A DNA stretch of 64,000 nucleotides from Sweltsa coloradensis. Lineage: Eukaryota > Arthropoda > Insecta > Plecoptera > Chloroperlidae. The stretch covers positions 62,001-126,000 of the forward strand of contig JAMZAV010000446.1 in assembly GCA_024449915.1 (NCBI GenBank), given 5' to 3'. Under the pieces are notes generated by a model, which had not been told where the DNA came from, did not search any database, and was given only the letters and a program-made list of their open reading frames with translations. Position 1 is the stretch's first letter. Every line of letters starts with the position of its first letter. This document shows, in pieces, positions 1 to 11,153 of the stretch. Position numbers and translations under genes: made by a program.

Positions 1-1890
1 TGGGTAGTAAAAGAATTTATAGGTATGTAGGTATGGTCGGTAGACAGTGGAGGACAGTTCTCATTGCTTATAATCACTTGCTGACATTTTAACAGCAGGT
101 TTTTCTCACTATTCAGGTTCCACGAGGTAGTAACTTCTTAAAATTGAACAATGAGACCAGCGAAACAATGTACTTGAATGACTGGACTTGAAAACGTGCT
201 ATGCAACTTGTAGTACTCATATCACTGGTGGGTACTCTACTCTCCACACTTGCCCACAGCTAGTTTGTGGTGGCACAGTGCTGTGAAAATACTATAAATG
301 GTGAACCAAAGAAAGAAGCTGTATCAGCTTCAAAGTTTTTTATTTATTAACAAATTGTCATGGTTAATGTTTAAATAGTCCCCAATGTTAGCATTATTTT
401 TTTAGTATAAATTAGCCAAAATTAACTAAATGTATGTGTAGATATTGAATCGGAATGTTGTTTAGAAGGGACATGTGCCAATGTGCAATGTGCATGTCGC
501 GATCAGAGAACATTTAAAATATTTGTCTCCCACACAACCTTTAAAAATAACTACAAACAAACTCTTGGGTGGCTGTTTGAGGTCAGATTATGTAATAAGT
601 AAAAAGTAAACTAAGCAATATTTTGAAAATGTTCTCTTATAGAGACATGCACACATTCTTACTTGACACTGGCGCCAGTCACACATCCATTGGACAATCT
701 ATCAAATCAATCAATTCCAATCAATTCAATTCTAAGTCAATTACTAAGTTGGAAATAGTAATTGACGTATAATTGAGAGAAGAATACAATGGCTAACTTG
801 TCACATTTGAATATTTTTACGAGCACAGTAGGCCTAAAGCATAAATTAGACGGTCCAATGTTGCGTTCAAGATTCCTTGAATTCAAGGACAAAATCTGAT
901 CAATGTGAAGGAGATATTGTTGTAATTTTACTATCTTTGCACAGTTGGCTCCTCTAGTATTGATATTGTGTACCTGTTTAATATCTATTATCTTTTCTCC
1001 AAGATACTCTGGCATCATATTAGTACTTCTAATCATGGCACAGAGTTATTTCACAAAAACAGACACAGTAATTCACTCAATCATAGAACATCATAAAGAA
1101 ACAATCATCCAAGTAGAGCTGTCATACAGAGGCAGGTTCCCAGATTGATTAATAAATTCATTCAGATACAAAATAAATTTGTATCAAGAGTCTATACCCA
1201 GTCACCATGCCCAGTACCCACTCAATCACCTAATTACTAATTTTAAGTGGGGGACTTTTCAACCCTTCAACCTCCAATCGTGCTGTCTTCAGGGACCATG
1301 TTTAATATTTGGGAGGGGGGGGGGGGGGCAAACCAGTTATTGTGTTCGCCCCATTGGCATCCTTCCGAAATAGGCCTAAGTAGTATTCTGTACAGCAGGT
1401 TGCAATTAGGCTTACTGTACCCTGTACTAAACCGGTCAGTGGTCACCAACAAAGTTTCGTGTGAACGCGTTGATAAAAGTTTCCTATGTGCACGAGAAAG
1501 AAATGGATGGGATTTTGAGTTCTAGGATGAATTTAAAACTTAATATTGTGTAATTTGTGTAAATTTGACGTGGAGTGCAGTTTGTGAGCGCACTTCCATG
1601 TCTAAGGGGACTGCAATAGGCCTATATTACCTTTAGGCCTATACATAGAATGTCCCTTGGTCCCTTATGGGGCTTGGAAATACACCCGCTGGTGAAATCG
1701 TGTCCAGCTTGCTTGGTAGGTGTTTGCTATTTAAAATACCGGTCTCTAGTTGGCCATTGTTCGCTCATCGATGGCGTCGGCGCCAACAGGGTTGGCTATA
1801 GGTCTGCTTTAAATGAAAGAGCCAGAGCCACACTGAAAATCATTTATGTCCTAGGTGGGTAGATGTGGAATTAGAATTTATTTAATATTT
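1..1890. other. Non-coding stretch with old repeat fragments
   Basis: No gene is recognised. Positions about 498-680 resemble 34690-34870: both hold 'ATCAGAG', 'ATTTAAAATATTTGTC' and 'ACACATTCT.ACTTGACA' in the same order, so this is a dispersed repeat of unknown class. Positions 858-935 match one arm of the inverted-repeat element at 38458-38600. A G-homopolymer lies at 1311-1329. All open frames here are short and have no recognisable motif. Confidence 0.5.
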
Positions 1891-1892
1891 TT

Positions 1893-2015
1893 TTATGGTG
1901 CCAAAGCGTATGGCTCTAAATGACGTGGGTTCGAATCTCGCTTAATGGCATGTTTTTTTTATTGTCCTTTAGGCCTATCACCTCGAATAGACAATGCAAC
2001 CAAAATCATCGTCAT
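1893..2015 (+). repeat. tRNA-derived SINE relic (family 3)
   Basis: A box-B-like GGGTTCGAATCTC follows a degenerate tRNA-like head, and then comes a tail with 'TCACCTCGAATAG' and 'AATCATCGTCATCAT'. The same head-plus-tail arrangement occurs at 46930-47080 and 47875-48055, so this is a dispersed tRNA-derived SINE and not a tRNA gene. Confidence 0.55.
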
Positions 2016-2744
2016 CATTCCCCCAACTCTACTCGTCACTTGTATATATTCACTACATTATAAAATGTAGACTACATGGAATGCTTTGCAATTCTCTATT
2101 AATCTTTTTTTCAATTTTTGTTACCTACCTCATCATTATGCTACTGATAAAATAAATATTTAGCATTTTTAAATTTTTAGCTTTTTCCTATATTCAAAAT
2201 CGTATTTATTCAAAAAAATCTGCCAGCCCCCCCGCCCCCCCCTTAGGTTCCCACTAGTCACAATGTCAGATGTCCTGAATTCCATTTCTGAAAAGTTGGC
2301 AATCCTCTATGCTTTTCTAAACAGCAATTGTCAGACAAGGGGCATTATTTTCTACTATAGGTATCGATTTTTAAATACACAACTAGGAACTACAGTCAAA
2401 TAAACTTTCAATACCCAACCAAAACAAGGAAGAAATTTTGAGTTTTAGGTTATATCTCAACAAAAATTGACGGAACGAGTTGACTGGATTGCACTGTGCA
2501 GGAAAATAAATTTAAAACGTTATTTTTCTATGAATAGGCCCTACACGTATAATCTAAAAATACTAATTATATTCTTACCAAGCCTATTTTCGATTTATTT
2601 ATTTTTCTCACTGTTAATTTGCAACTTTGATTATTAATATGATCTGGCAAACGTCACGGTAAATCGATCAGCTGTCGTGAAAGGCTACAAAATATTTCGC
2701 CCTTCATTCCATTAATTATCTTTTTTAAGTTGGGAACCCGCAGA

Positions 2745-4010
2745 AGCGTCGAGATATCGAATCGATCACATGATATATTTCAGCCAATCACAGCCAAGGA
2801 CAAAAGGGACGCCGCGTCAGGCACACATTCTCAAATTCACAGCTCTCCATTTATCTGTTTTAATTTTTTAAATACATATTTATTTTGTGTATCGATCATA
2901 AAAAGTGCTTTAAAGTGAATCATAACATATTAACAATACAATTGAAGGGATTTTTGTAGTGAATTATCAGTTACTACCTTAAAAATCGACAAGATCAAAT
3001 TGGGAATTTGGAAAAATCCAAGGTAGGTCCGTTTTTCGAACTATTTTTTTATACTTTAAATTGTAAAAATTTTATAGTACAGAACTATTTATTTTATTTT
3101 CGTGTAAATCACATTTCTTAGACCTATCATTGATATATAAATAAGGTTAGTCATTTTTGTCGTCTCAGTTTTTCGTATTTATATTATTTTAATTCAGGCT
3201 TAAAATTCGTTAAAAAAAGGCTTCTATTTAGTCGATCTGTTTGAAAATCGATAGGTCGATCGATAGTCGACAAGTCGAATCGCCGTCCGCCATTTGCATT
3301 CCAGCCACCGAAATAATCTCAACCGCCAAATCTCGTCAAATCTGCAGCTCTACATATTTCTGTTCAAAACACGTATTTATTGCGAGCCCCAGCTCTCAAA
3401 ACTTGTTTAAAATTATTAAATATGTGTCAGTGTATAAAGTGAATAGTTTTTCTGTGGAAATTATCAGCTATTAACTTATTAAAGTTTGAAACAAAACTTC
3501 GCAAGTTCGATTCCTGGAAAATCCAAGGTAGGTCCGTTTTTCGAACATTTTTTTAGACGTTAAATTGTCAAAATTTCATAGTGCAGAACTATTTAACTTT
3601 TTTTCGTGAAAATTACATTTCTAAGACCTATCATTGATATCTAAATAAAGTTGGTTATTTTTGTCGTCTCAGTTTTTCGTATTTTTATTTGCATTCAGGC
3701 TTAAAATTCGATAAAAAAAGTCGTTTGTTTAATCGATGGTTTTGAAAATCGATAGGTCGAATCGCCGTCCGCCATTTGCATTCCAACCACCGTAATAATC
3801 TCAACTGTCAAATCTCGTCAAATATGCAGCTCTACATATTTCTGTTCAAAACACGTATTTATAGCGAGCCCCAGCTCGCAAAACTCTTTAAAATTGTTTA
3901 ATTAGTATTTAAAGTGAATATTGTTGTGTGGAAATTAGCAGCTATTAACTTATTAAATTGTGAAGCAATACTTCTCAAATTCGCCGATTCCGGGCACCGC
4001 TTCACAGAAC
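2745..4010 (+). promoter_or_regulatory. Tandem triplication resembling a promoter plus first exon
   Basis: A unit of about 500 bp is repeated three times (about 2745-3261, 3262-3756 and 3757-4010, the last partial). Units 2 and 3 are nearly identical over 'CGAATCGCCGTCCGCCATTT' and the following ~200 bp. Unit 1 is more diverged in its first half, but its second half matches unit 2. Units 1 and 2 both contain AATCCAAG followed by GTAGGTCC, a good splice donor (exon ends 3022 and 3537). Upstream of the units lie ATCGATAG words resembling the insect DRE (TATCGATA) and CCGCCATTT, resembling a YY1 site. No long reading frame is present, so these would be untranslated first exons. The inferred role is alternative promoters for a + strand transcript, possibly using the exons at 6863-7329. 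Confidence 0.45.
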
Positions 4011-5842
4011 GAGAAAATATACGTAAATTGGAACAACTTTTAAAGCAGATGTCATTATGAAGACCTTGCCTTTCACAATAAGAGTTTTAATCGTATTAAA
4101 GCATAACAGTTTTTAGTTTTATTTTAAGATATAATGTATTATATTATTTTATCAAAATTTCAAAAAAAGTTTTGAACGCACCGGCCAAATAATCCGCGAA
4201 TTCCCTGGCCCTAGCGCAGCCTGACTTCTTTTTGTTGACAGTTGTGAAACACCCTGTTTTTCTACCATTAGTTGTTTTGTCTTCGTAATCGTGTCCCGAG
4301 TGTTTGCTCTTTGTTTTAACTTCGCCAAACGGAACATTTTAAATCTCACAATTACGCCACTATCTCGTCTTGCTTTTTTAACCTCAAAATTGGGCCGCTG
4401 TCAAATCCACTGTCAATAACTTGGAACTCCATTTATTTACACTAAATTGATATTTAATTAGTGATTCAGCTTTAAAAGTGATTAACAGTGTTTCTTAGCG
4501 TAATCAAAGTTAAAGTGTACTATTTTTATCAATGAATTAACAGTTGCTTAGCCAAGAGATAGTTAAATTAGGCCCTATCCTAGGCTTACCTATAGGCCTA
4601 CGTAAGAATTATTAATTCTTGATTCGACTACTAGCTAGGTCTAGTTGCGGGTAGGAGGTCTTCACAACAAGTGCTAAGAATTAAAATGTTTCTTGTAATT
4701 CATGTACTTCCGGTGACAAATAAGGTAAAATTAATGTTGTGAGGTTATTTTCGGGGAGGGGAATGTCTAAAGACCTGGGCTATGGACTAAACCATGCTAG
4801 GCCCTAGAGCCAAGGGATATAGGACAAAGAAAAGGGCAAAAGGACTAAATTTCTATCACTCGCCTGACTGAATAAAACGGAGAGACATTCAGTCAGGATT
4901 GCCGGTGGCGGGTATCGAAGCACTAACCTGCCATATTTGACTGTGGTATACTTTGAAAATTTGCAACAGAAACACAACTTGTATGTTTTATTTAGAAACG
5001 AAAATAATTATTTTATTTTGATAACACTTACCTAATTGTGTAGGCCTAGGCCTAGAAATCCTTATAAATTTGTTCGGTATCCTGTATTCACTACCCCCAA
5101 AGCTCACTGTTGTTGAACACTGTGCGTTCACATCTTAAATAATAGCTACGAGCACTTGTCACCCACTAGTTGCACATTTGTGCAATGACCCGTTATTTCA
5201 ATGAAGTGTACCTGTTGATTACTGTTATCCTTGTGAATCTGTGTGTTATTATTTATTCACTAATCACTACCCACACAAATCTCACACGGTTGTTGAACAC
5301 TGTGCCATCACATCATGAGCACTTGTCACCCGCTTGTTTCACACTAAAAAACATGAACAACGTAGCCTAACTGTTTTCACATTGAACCTATTATTTCCGA
5401 AATAAACTTGTCCGACTTCCAGCTGTAATAACCTAGGACCGTCTCGGTGGGTCTTCTATCACAGACTGACGGACTTCTGCTGACTGAAACAATACAACCC
5501 CACCCCCTTGTCTTCGAAGCGAGGTCAAGTGAGGTGCAGCTGCCGTTTTCCTCGATCTCAGCAAGCTTGTTGGTCGGCGACGTTATTTGGAGGGGGGGGG
5601 CTCAAGCAGGCTCATACGTACAACTGTCAACTATCACATGTCTGCTCTGCTCAATCCTTACTCTTGCCTCCGATTGCTGGAGAATGGGACTGAATTCCTA
5701 TTCCCACAGACATAAATCACACAACATGTTTTCATGTAAACTGTAGGCATACTTTTCGATTTGGTTAATCGGGAAACACGATAACACGGTAGGTGGAAAT
5801 GTTAGTATTAAATACAATTCAGATAATAACAAAATTCATCCC
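4011..5842. other. Non-coding stretch
   Basis: Nothing gene-like is recognised. A SINE tail relic ('CATTCAGTCAGGATTGCCGG', about 4885-4905) and several AGGCCTA words are present. Positions 5085-5350 contain two diverged copies of a sequence with 'CTGTTGTTGAACACTGTGC' and 'GAGCACTTGTCACCC'. Confidence 0.4.
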
Positions 5843-5911
5843 GACCGGGGTTCGAACTCGGGTCTCCCACATTCCAGGTAAGAGCCTTAGCCAACTAGAC
5901 CACCGAGAGGG
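5843..5911 (-). repeat. tRNA-derived SINE head
   Basis: Read on the minus strand, the segment has a tRNA-like A box (TAGTTGGCTAAGGC), a B box (GAGTTCGAACCCC) and a closing stem-like GGTCGGGA. The A-box segment recurs at 12300-12340 and 15540-15565. The neighbouring 'AATTCAGATAATAAC' resembles the tail next to the SINE at 37664. This is a dispersed SINE, not a functional tRNA. Confidence 0.65.
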
Positions 5912-6262
5912 TAACTTTTTAAACTTCTGAATTGTAGTTGCAATAGATCTGAATGGAGGGAACAGTACTGCAACGGATATCTGTTGCCTTTGAACTGACC
6001 AAACAAATATTATTTATGTCATTACCTAACGCACGCAGGTAAGAGCGAGATTTTATTTCTCAATCACACAGTCGAGAAACGGTCTAGAACGAACCTCGAC
6101 TACACTTTTGAAAGGCAGGTGGGACACACACATCACACCTGATAACAGATTGGCTGCAGTGCTACTGTTTATGTAACAAACCGGTTTGATGAGTAGACAA
6201 CAAGAGAGAATATGAGAATGAGAGAGAGAGGACATTAGCTTCCTCGGATGCAAGCGTGGGAA

Positions 6263-6493
6263 CAGTGGCGTTACTACGTTTTGCGTGTGTGGGGGGGGAG
6301 GGGGGGGGAACATTGCCCATGAAACAATTGCGGGAAAAGTTTTACTAGATTTTACGTAAATTGGTTTCTACGATAATTTATAAAATTGAGAAAATTGACA
6401 GCTAAAAAAATCTTGCCACAAAATTGTGCCCCCTCGCCCCTCTCGCCAAATTTTGGGGCGGCGGTTGCCCCCTTCGCCCCCATCGTAGTTATG
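6263..6493. mobile_element. hAT-like MITE relic with GC-rich interior
   Basis: The left end CAGTGGCGTTACTACG is matched by the inverted right end CATCGTAGTTATG, with G-rich and C-rich blocks just inside. This is the layout of short hAT MITEs. The right terminus is mutated and I see no target-site duplication, so this is an old copy. Confidence 0.5.
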
Positions 6494-6862
6494 GTTCAAA
6501 TGACTAGGAAATAATTAGTTGAGTGGACTTTGTCGTATCTTATTCGGTTCTATATTGTTTGAGAACGCGATGGCAAGACTTGGTTTGCATTGCATGGTAT
6601 AATAGTATATTATTCGCTTCCAGTTTTGAATTACAACATATTATGTTGTGGGTTTTTGTTCACGCCGCCCCACCCAAAAATCGCGTTAGCTAGGTCTTGG
6701 TGTGAATTTTAACACATTGCGTATACGGCACTAAGGAATTCGCGAAACTATTAGTAATGAATGACATAAGTTCATTGTGCTGCTGCTGTTGATGTGTGAC
6801 ACTTAGTTCAACTGGGAGCTTGAAAACTTCACAAAGTATTTAATAACAACTTTTGTTTACAG

Positions 6863-6943
6863 ATCCAAACAAAACGGATCCTCCTTGCTGTCAACATCTT
6901 GTGAAACTGAAACCTACAACCCCCATGCGGCCAACGGCAACAG
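6863..6943 (+). other. Candidate exon A (tandem duplicate of the next block)
   Basis: A block preceded by 'TTTTGTTTACAG' and followed by GTTGGT. It begins ATCCAAACAAAACGGATCC, exactly as the block at 7054 does. In phase 2 it is open for 26 codons; in phase 0 it has a stop. It could be one of two duplicated exons of an unrecognised transcript. The protein is not recognised and the transcript may be non-coding. Confidence 0.35.
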
Positions 6944-7053
6944 GTTGGTGTACAATCTATACATTCCAATTAATGAAAGTCTGAAAACTCTTTAGAACAG
7001 CTTTTGTTTCAATAGGTACGCTAGCTTCTATTGACAACAACTTTTGTTTACAG

Positions 7054-7137
7054 ATCCAAACAAAACGGATCCTATTTGCAGTCAACAGCTGTAACTTGGG
7101 AAACCTGGCACCTGCCACCTATCCACACCACCAACAG
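7054..7137 (+). other. Candidate exon B (tandem duplicate)
   Basis: Preceded by 'CTTTTGTTTACAG' and followed by a strong donor, GTATGT. The upstream polypyrimidine stretch, the first 19 bases and parts of the downstream intron ('GTCTACAATTAA.TGGAAG' versus 'GTACAATC..AATTAATGAAAG') match block A, so exon and intron were duplicated together with a period of about 190 bp. It is open in two frames. In phase 0 it reads through into block C. Confidence 0.35.
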
Positions 7138-7267
7138 GTATGTCTATTGTCTAGTCTACAATTAAATGGAAGACTGAAAACTGCTCAGAACTTGCTATTT
7201 TCAGTACACTGATGGATATAGTGATGACTGATGACAAGCTTAATTTATTTCTGAATTTCTTTTGCAG

Positions 7268-7329
7268 ATGCCTCTACGCACAGCTGCAGAAAGTGAGCTA
7301 CTAACCATTGATCTCAACTCGGCCTACAG
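7268..7329 (+). other. Candidate exon C
   Basis: Preceded by 'TTTCTTTTGCAG' and followed by GTAAGC, both good splice signals. In the frame continuing from block B (phase 0) it reads MPLRTAAESELLTIDLNSAY. The next good acceptor (TTGTTTTCAG, exon from 8566) gives a stop after a few codons. It is not recognised as part of any known protein. Confidence 0.35.
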
Positions 7330-7533
7330 GTAAGCTACATATTTTATCTTTCTGTTTCCAAATAAATTAATAAAATCATATTTTCAAATCATTCTATATT
7401 AACACCAAAAACCCCCCTTGCTTTAAATTGAATAATAAATTGTAGCATGGTTCAAACTTAAGTAATATCATAGCCTAGGTTTGTACAAACGTGAAGGCCT
7501 TGCAACTATTTGGAAGAGTGGTAAAATATATAA

Positions 7534-8257
7534 CTAGGAAAAAGCTCAGTTGGACGCGTTGATAAGCGAGCACGTGCTATAGCTAGACCCCCATTGCACA
7601 TTTTTAAATTTTAAAATTTGCGACGTTCACTGTCCACAGGGCCATGTTTTCCAATATTATTTTTTATTGCCAAGGTATTTGGGTAAACCCGTGTGTAAAC
7701 CTTTACTTTGTGAACAAAATCCACCGCCATCTAGAGGACCTTGACTCCTTGGGAAAACTATTTGTTGACAAATAATAGACTGCTTCCTCGAAAGTATTTT
7801 GATTACTTCTAGGTGGCAGTGCATTAGAAACTTCACGCGTCTTTTCGTTGCCATGGCAACGTTACTTTTGTTATAATGTAATTTCCATCTACACTACTTA
7901 TCGGATCAAAATAAAATTAACATATTCGTGACCGGACGGACATTCTAAATGATTTGGCTATCTCAGATTTTGTCCCCGTTAAGTTTTAGAAAAAAACTTT
8001 CGATTAACTTTAATGTAACTTTTTAACTTTTTGAACGATTTTGCCACAAAACTAATGGCATTCAATCGAGAACGAAGCTTGCGGATGGTCAAAATTTCAA
8101 CTCGATCCGAGCCTCCGTTCGAACGTTATGGCGAGACATACAAAAAAAAAAAAAAAAAAACAAACAAAAAAACAAACAAACAAACAAAAAAAAAAAAAAA
8201 CCAGTGACTAATTTTTTCCGGCAGAGTCAAATGGAAACGCTCGCTTCGCTCGCTTAA
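7534..8257 (-). mobile_element. Helitron/Helentron-like non-autonomous element, family D
   Basis: The plus-strand left end CTAGGAAAAAGC corresponds, in reverse, to the 3' end GCTTTTTCCTAG shared with the element families at 13570, 15263 and 36358. Just inside it the sequence GATAAGCGAGC is the inverse of GCTCGCTTAAT at the right end, forming subterminal inverted repeats. The interior carries an A-rich stretch (8141-8200) and a perfect RFX X-box palindrome at 7847-7860. There is no coding capacity. Confidence 0.55.
7847..7860. promoter_or_regulatory. Perfect X-box (RFX site) palindrome inside a mobile element
   Basis: The 14-mer GTTGCCATGGCAAC is the ideal palindromic RFX-factor site (GTTGCC, AT, GGCAAC). 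It lies within the Helentron-like element at 7534-8257. Whether it is bound is unknown. Confidence 0.55.
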
Positions 8258-8337
8258 TGATGTTTTAACCTTGGTCTTATAGTAGACGACTATGACGCTG
8301 TTATGTTAGTACTTTGGACATAAATTAAAAAAGTGAC

Positions 8338-8395
8338 TACACCGGGGATCAAACCCGGGACCTTGGCTTCCCGGGCCATGCTCTTATTACACTTA
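8338..8395 (-). repeat. tRNA-like SINE fragment
   Basis: On the minus strand 'GGTCCCGGGTTTGATCCCCGGTG' carries a B-box-like core and a closing arm-like segment. The 5' part is degraded. It is interpreted as a SINE head relic. Confidence 0.45.
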
Positions 8396-8699
8396 TTACA
8401 CGTTATTAACAATGAAAAAACAGACTGAAACCGAAAAACACTGTTATTTCTACAAATAAGTTAACATTATATATATATTTTTTTTAAATTATGTGTTGTA
8501 AGTATGACTTTAATATATTTTGCATAGACTATACACAAATGATTATCTCTCTTTCTTGTTTTCAGTTTACCCTCGCCATGATGGCCAACCATCGCATGTT
8601 CGAAATCAAGACACCACCATCTGCACCACTCATACCCGGTCGTCTTAGTTTGGTGCTCGTCTGCCAAGTGCCCTAGCTTCGCCTTCCAGAGCTTCGAGG

Positions 8700-9960
8700 T
8701 CTCCTGTTCGACCCACATAGACCTTCTTCATAGTAGGAACGTAGTGGAAACACAAACTCAATAGTTCTTCATACGATGGTAGCAGGCATTTGCTTTGTGT
8801 TAGCTGGAAGATGTTCTGGCCAAAACTGTTTCCCCCTAGGTAGGGTTTTGCTAGCGGCCTTAATGTCTATCCATCGTTTTGCTTGTTCTCTCCAATAGGC
8901 TATTTGCATGAACTTTAGACGCATTTTTCCATGTAGCCTAGCTCATGAACAGTTTCAAAATAAAATTTTAGTCCTAAATAGGCCTACATTTAATAAAAAT
9001 AATTACAAATCTCTTTTCAAAAATTACGTTTCAACTCCGCGTCAAAAAAGTGAAGTAATGTGGCCCTATTTTTGCAAAGGTTTTCCTTATACCGTGAAGA
9101 AATACGAAAAAATAATATCTTTGAAACAGAACAGCAAGGGTTTTGTATTATCCGTTGACAACAATATAAAGGGCTGGGGTACATTAGTTTTGACAAGACC
9201 ATAGAGACTTTCTTTTAAGGGTCCCAGTTTTTGTGTTTTATTTCTAAAATCTAATCTTTATTTTTGATAGTGTCCTTTCGAAAAAGATAACAGGTTATGT
9301 AAGAAAAGAACCCTTCTATATTCAATAGATTTGCACAGGTGAATGCAGTGCAGTAGCCATAGCCCGTGTAGTGCCTGATTGCGTCTAAATTTGTTTTTTA
9401 ATCTAAAATTCATGCAAATAGCCTATTGATGCTAACTGTCTGACTGCCATTGTATAAGTCGATCACAGGACACTTTGTCTAATTTTTTTGGTCTAAAAAC
9501 GTTAATTTATTTGATTTTTTTTTTAGTTTAGGGGTTAAAGATTAATGAGTTTTTGTTAAAAGCTAAAATAAAAAGCAGTTTCATGAATTCACATAGGCCT
9601 AGTTTTTGTAAATTTTGATTTAGTCCTATGTTTTTTGTAGGCCTATGTTTCAAATGGTCTAAAATCAGTTTCATTCAGTCTAAGCCTTTTTTTCATTTAT
9701 TAGCATAGGCCTATAGGCCTTTTTATTTGTATTTACATGTTGATGTTCTTAAGTTGTGCATTCATGTCATAAATTAGACATTTGTAATTGGAGATTATAC
9801 CAAATGTTTTCTTAGACCACAATACATACTAGACGAAATAAGTGTAGACCAAAAATTCTAGACCAAATGTTCAGTTTTACGACTACTAGTTGTCTTAGAC
9901 GAAATGTCCGTAGACAAAGAGTCTGCGCACCGTCGGTCACAGTCACACGTGTGTCAACGG
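8700..9960. other. Non-coding stretch, AGGCCTA-rich
   Basis: No gene is recognised. AGGCCT words are frequent (e.g. near 9595, 9640, 9705-9720). The open frame at 8908-9204 has low-complexity Lys/Asn-rich composition without a recognisable domain. From 9770 to 9930 the words 'AGACGAAAT', 'AGACCAAA' and 'TTAGAC' recur as a degenerate short repeat. Confidence 0.4.
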
Positions 9961-9964
9961 CGAC

Positions 9965-10250
9965 TCACAGTGTTGGCTCGAGCTCTAAGCGCTCGACTCT
10001 TATTCGGGAGGTCATGGGTTCGAATCCCGTCGAGACCGGCAATCCTGACTGAAGGTTTTTCCGAGGTTTTCATCAGTCGTTAAGGCAAATGCAGGGGATT
10101 GAGTTCTCTTAAATAGCCCTCGGACATCCCTTCACAATTGTCTTATCCGCAATATACCTAGTTAGTCCCTGAAGAGGGTCACACCGGTTAAATCTGATGT
10201 GCCTACAGCGGGCATCCTACAAAAATTTATTTATTTTTATCAAGTTAATA
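9965..10250 (+). repeat. tRNA-derived SINE, family 2
   Basis: A tRNA-like head with A box (GCTCTAAGCGCTCGACTC) and B box (GGGTTCGAATCCC) is followed by a ~180 bp body ending in 'GCATCCTACAAAAATTTATT'. A nearly identical copy with the same body lies at 42035-42305, and partial relatives occur at 40742-40870 and, reversed, at 41090-41190. The two full copies share the phrase CCCTCGGACATCCCTTCACA. Confidence 0.75.
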
Positions 10251-10430
10251 GCAGTGTTTATTTATAGACGGCAAATAATGCAGCTAGTTCGGGATCGACT
10301 GGTTGCCGGACAATCTCATTTCTCATCTATTTCTACGGTACAAAATTCACACGGTGACCGAAGTCTCACGGTAAGGCGCAGTGGCGTGTCCAGGTATTCA
10401 TAAAGGGGGGGGGGGTTAACCAATTAACCC

Positions 10431-10431
<1 letters not shown>

Positions 10432-10506
<75 letters not shown>
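10432..10506. repeat. (AAT)n microsatellite
   Basis: About 25 uninterrupted AAT units lie next to a SINE copy. The SINE copies at 11081 and 33953 are also flanked by AAT repeats, so the tract probably derives from the SINE tail. Confidence 0.9.
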
Positions 10507-10508
<2 letters not shown>

Positions 10509-10577
10509 TAAGATTTTTAAGCATAAGCCCCCTTTAAGGACATAGATATTGATTCATAGCAGTTGTCGAAAAAGTTT

Positions 10578-10650
10578 GCCCCGACTGGGGTTCGAACCCA
10601 GAACCTCCGGCTTAACGTGCCATAGCTCTACCAATTGAGCTACCGGGACC
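10578..10650 (-). repeat. tRNA-like SINE head (family 1), inverted copy
   Basis: On the minus strand the 73 nt fold as a near-complete tRNA cloverleaf: acceptor GTCCCGG, D-arm GCTC/GAGC, a loop with GTT at the anticodon position, and T-arm CTGGGTTCGAACCCCAG. Position 33 is C rather than the invariant T, and the anticodon stem has a mismatch. Four copies share these features, so they are SINE heads rather than tRNA-Asn genes. This copy is inverted relative to the one at 10781. Confidence 0.75.
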
Positions 10651-10780
10651 ACAGAACAAACCTTTACTATGGAGGTCAACAATCACAACAAATAGCAGTT
10701 TAGTAAAGGTTTGTTCTGTGGTCCCGGTACTAAACTAAACAATCACAACAAATAGCAATTTAGTAAAAGTTTGTTCTGTG

Positions 10781-10852
10781 GTCCCGGTAGCTCAATTGGT
10801 AGAGCTATGGCACGTTAAGCCGGAGGTTCTGGGTTCGAACCCCAGTCGGGGC
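10781..10852 (+). repeat. tRNA-like SINE head (family 1)
   Basis: Same tRNA-like head as at 10578-10650, in opposite orientation. It is followed by the family tail with 'GCTATGAATCAATCAATAACT'. A truncated copy of its 5' flank (10701-10732) precedes it, suggesting local rearrangement. Confidence 0.75.
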
Positions 10853-11080
10853 AAACTTTTACAAAAATTGCTATGAATCAATCAATAACTATGTCCTTAA
10901 AGCGGACTTATGCTTAAAAACCTTAATTCATACTACCCAACTTATAGGAGATGAGATGTGATTGGATTTATCCATGTGATCTTTCAGATTTGACAGCTAC
11001 ATTGCAGTCTTCTGGTTCGATTTATGTCATGGAGGTCAACAATCACAACAAATAGCAGTTTTAGTAAAGATTTGCTTGTG

Positions 11081-11153
11081 GTCCCGGTAGGGTCAATTGG
11101 TAGAGCTATGGCACGTTAAGCAGGAGGTTATGGGTTCGAACCCCAGTCGGGGC
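11081..11153 (+). repeat. tRNA-like SINE head (family 1), diverged copy
   Basis: Third copy, with an extra G in the D-arm region (GTAGGGTCAATTGG) and a changed variable region. It is followed by the same 'AACTGCTATGAATCAATAATAATA' type tail running into AAT repeats. Confidence 0.7.

Noticed and set aside
10578..10852. tRNA-Asn genes
   Set aside because: Cloverleaf-like, but C at the invariant T33, mismatched anticodon stem and four dispersed copies with a common tail show they are SINE heads.
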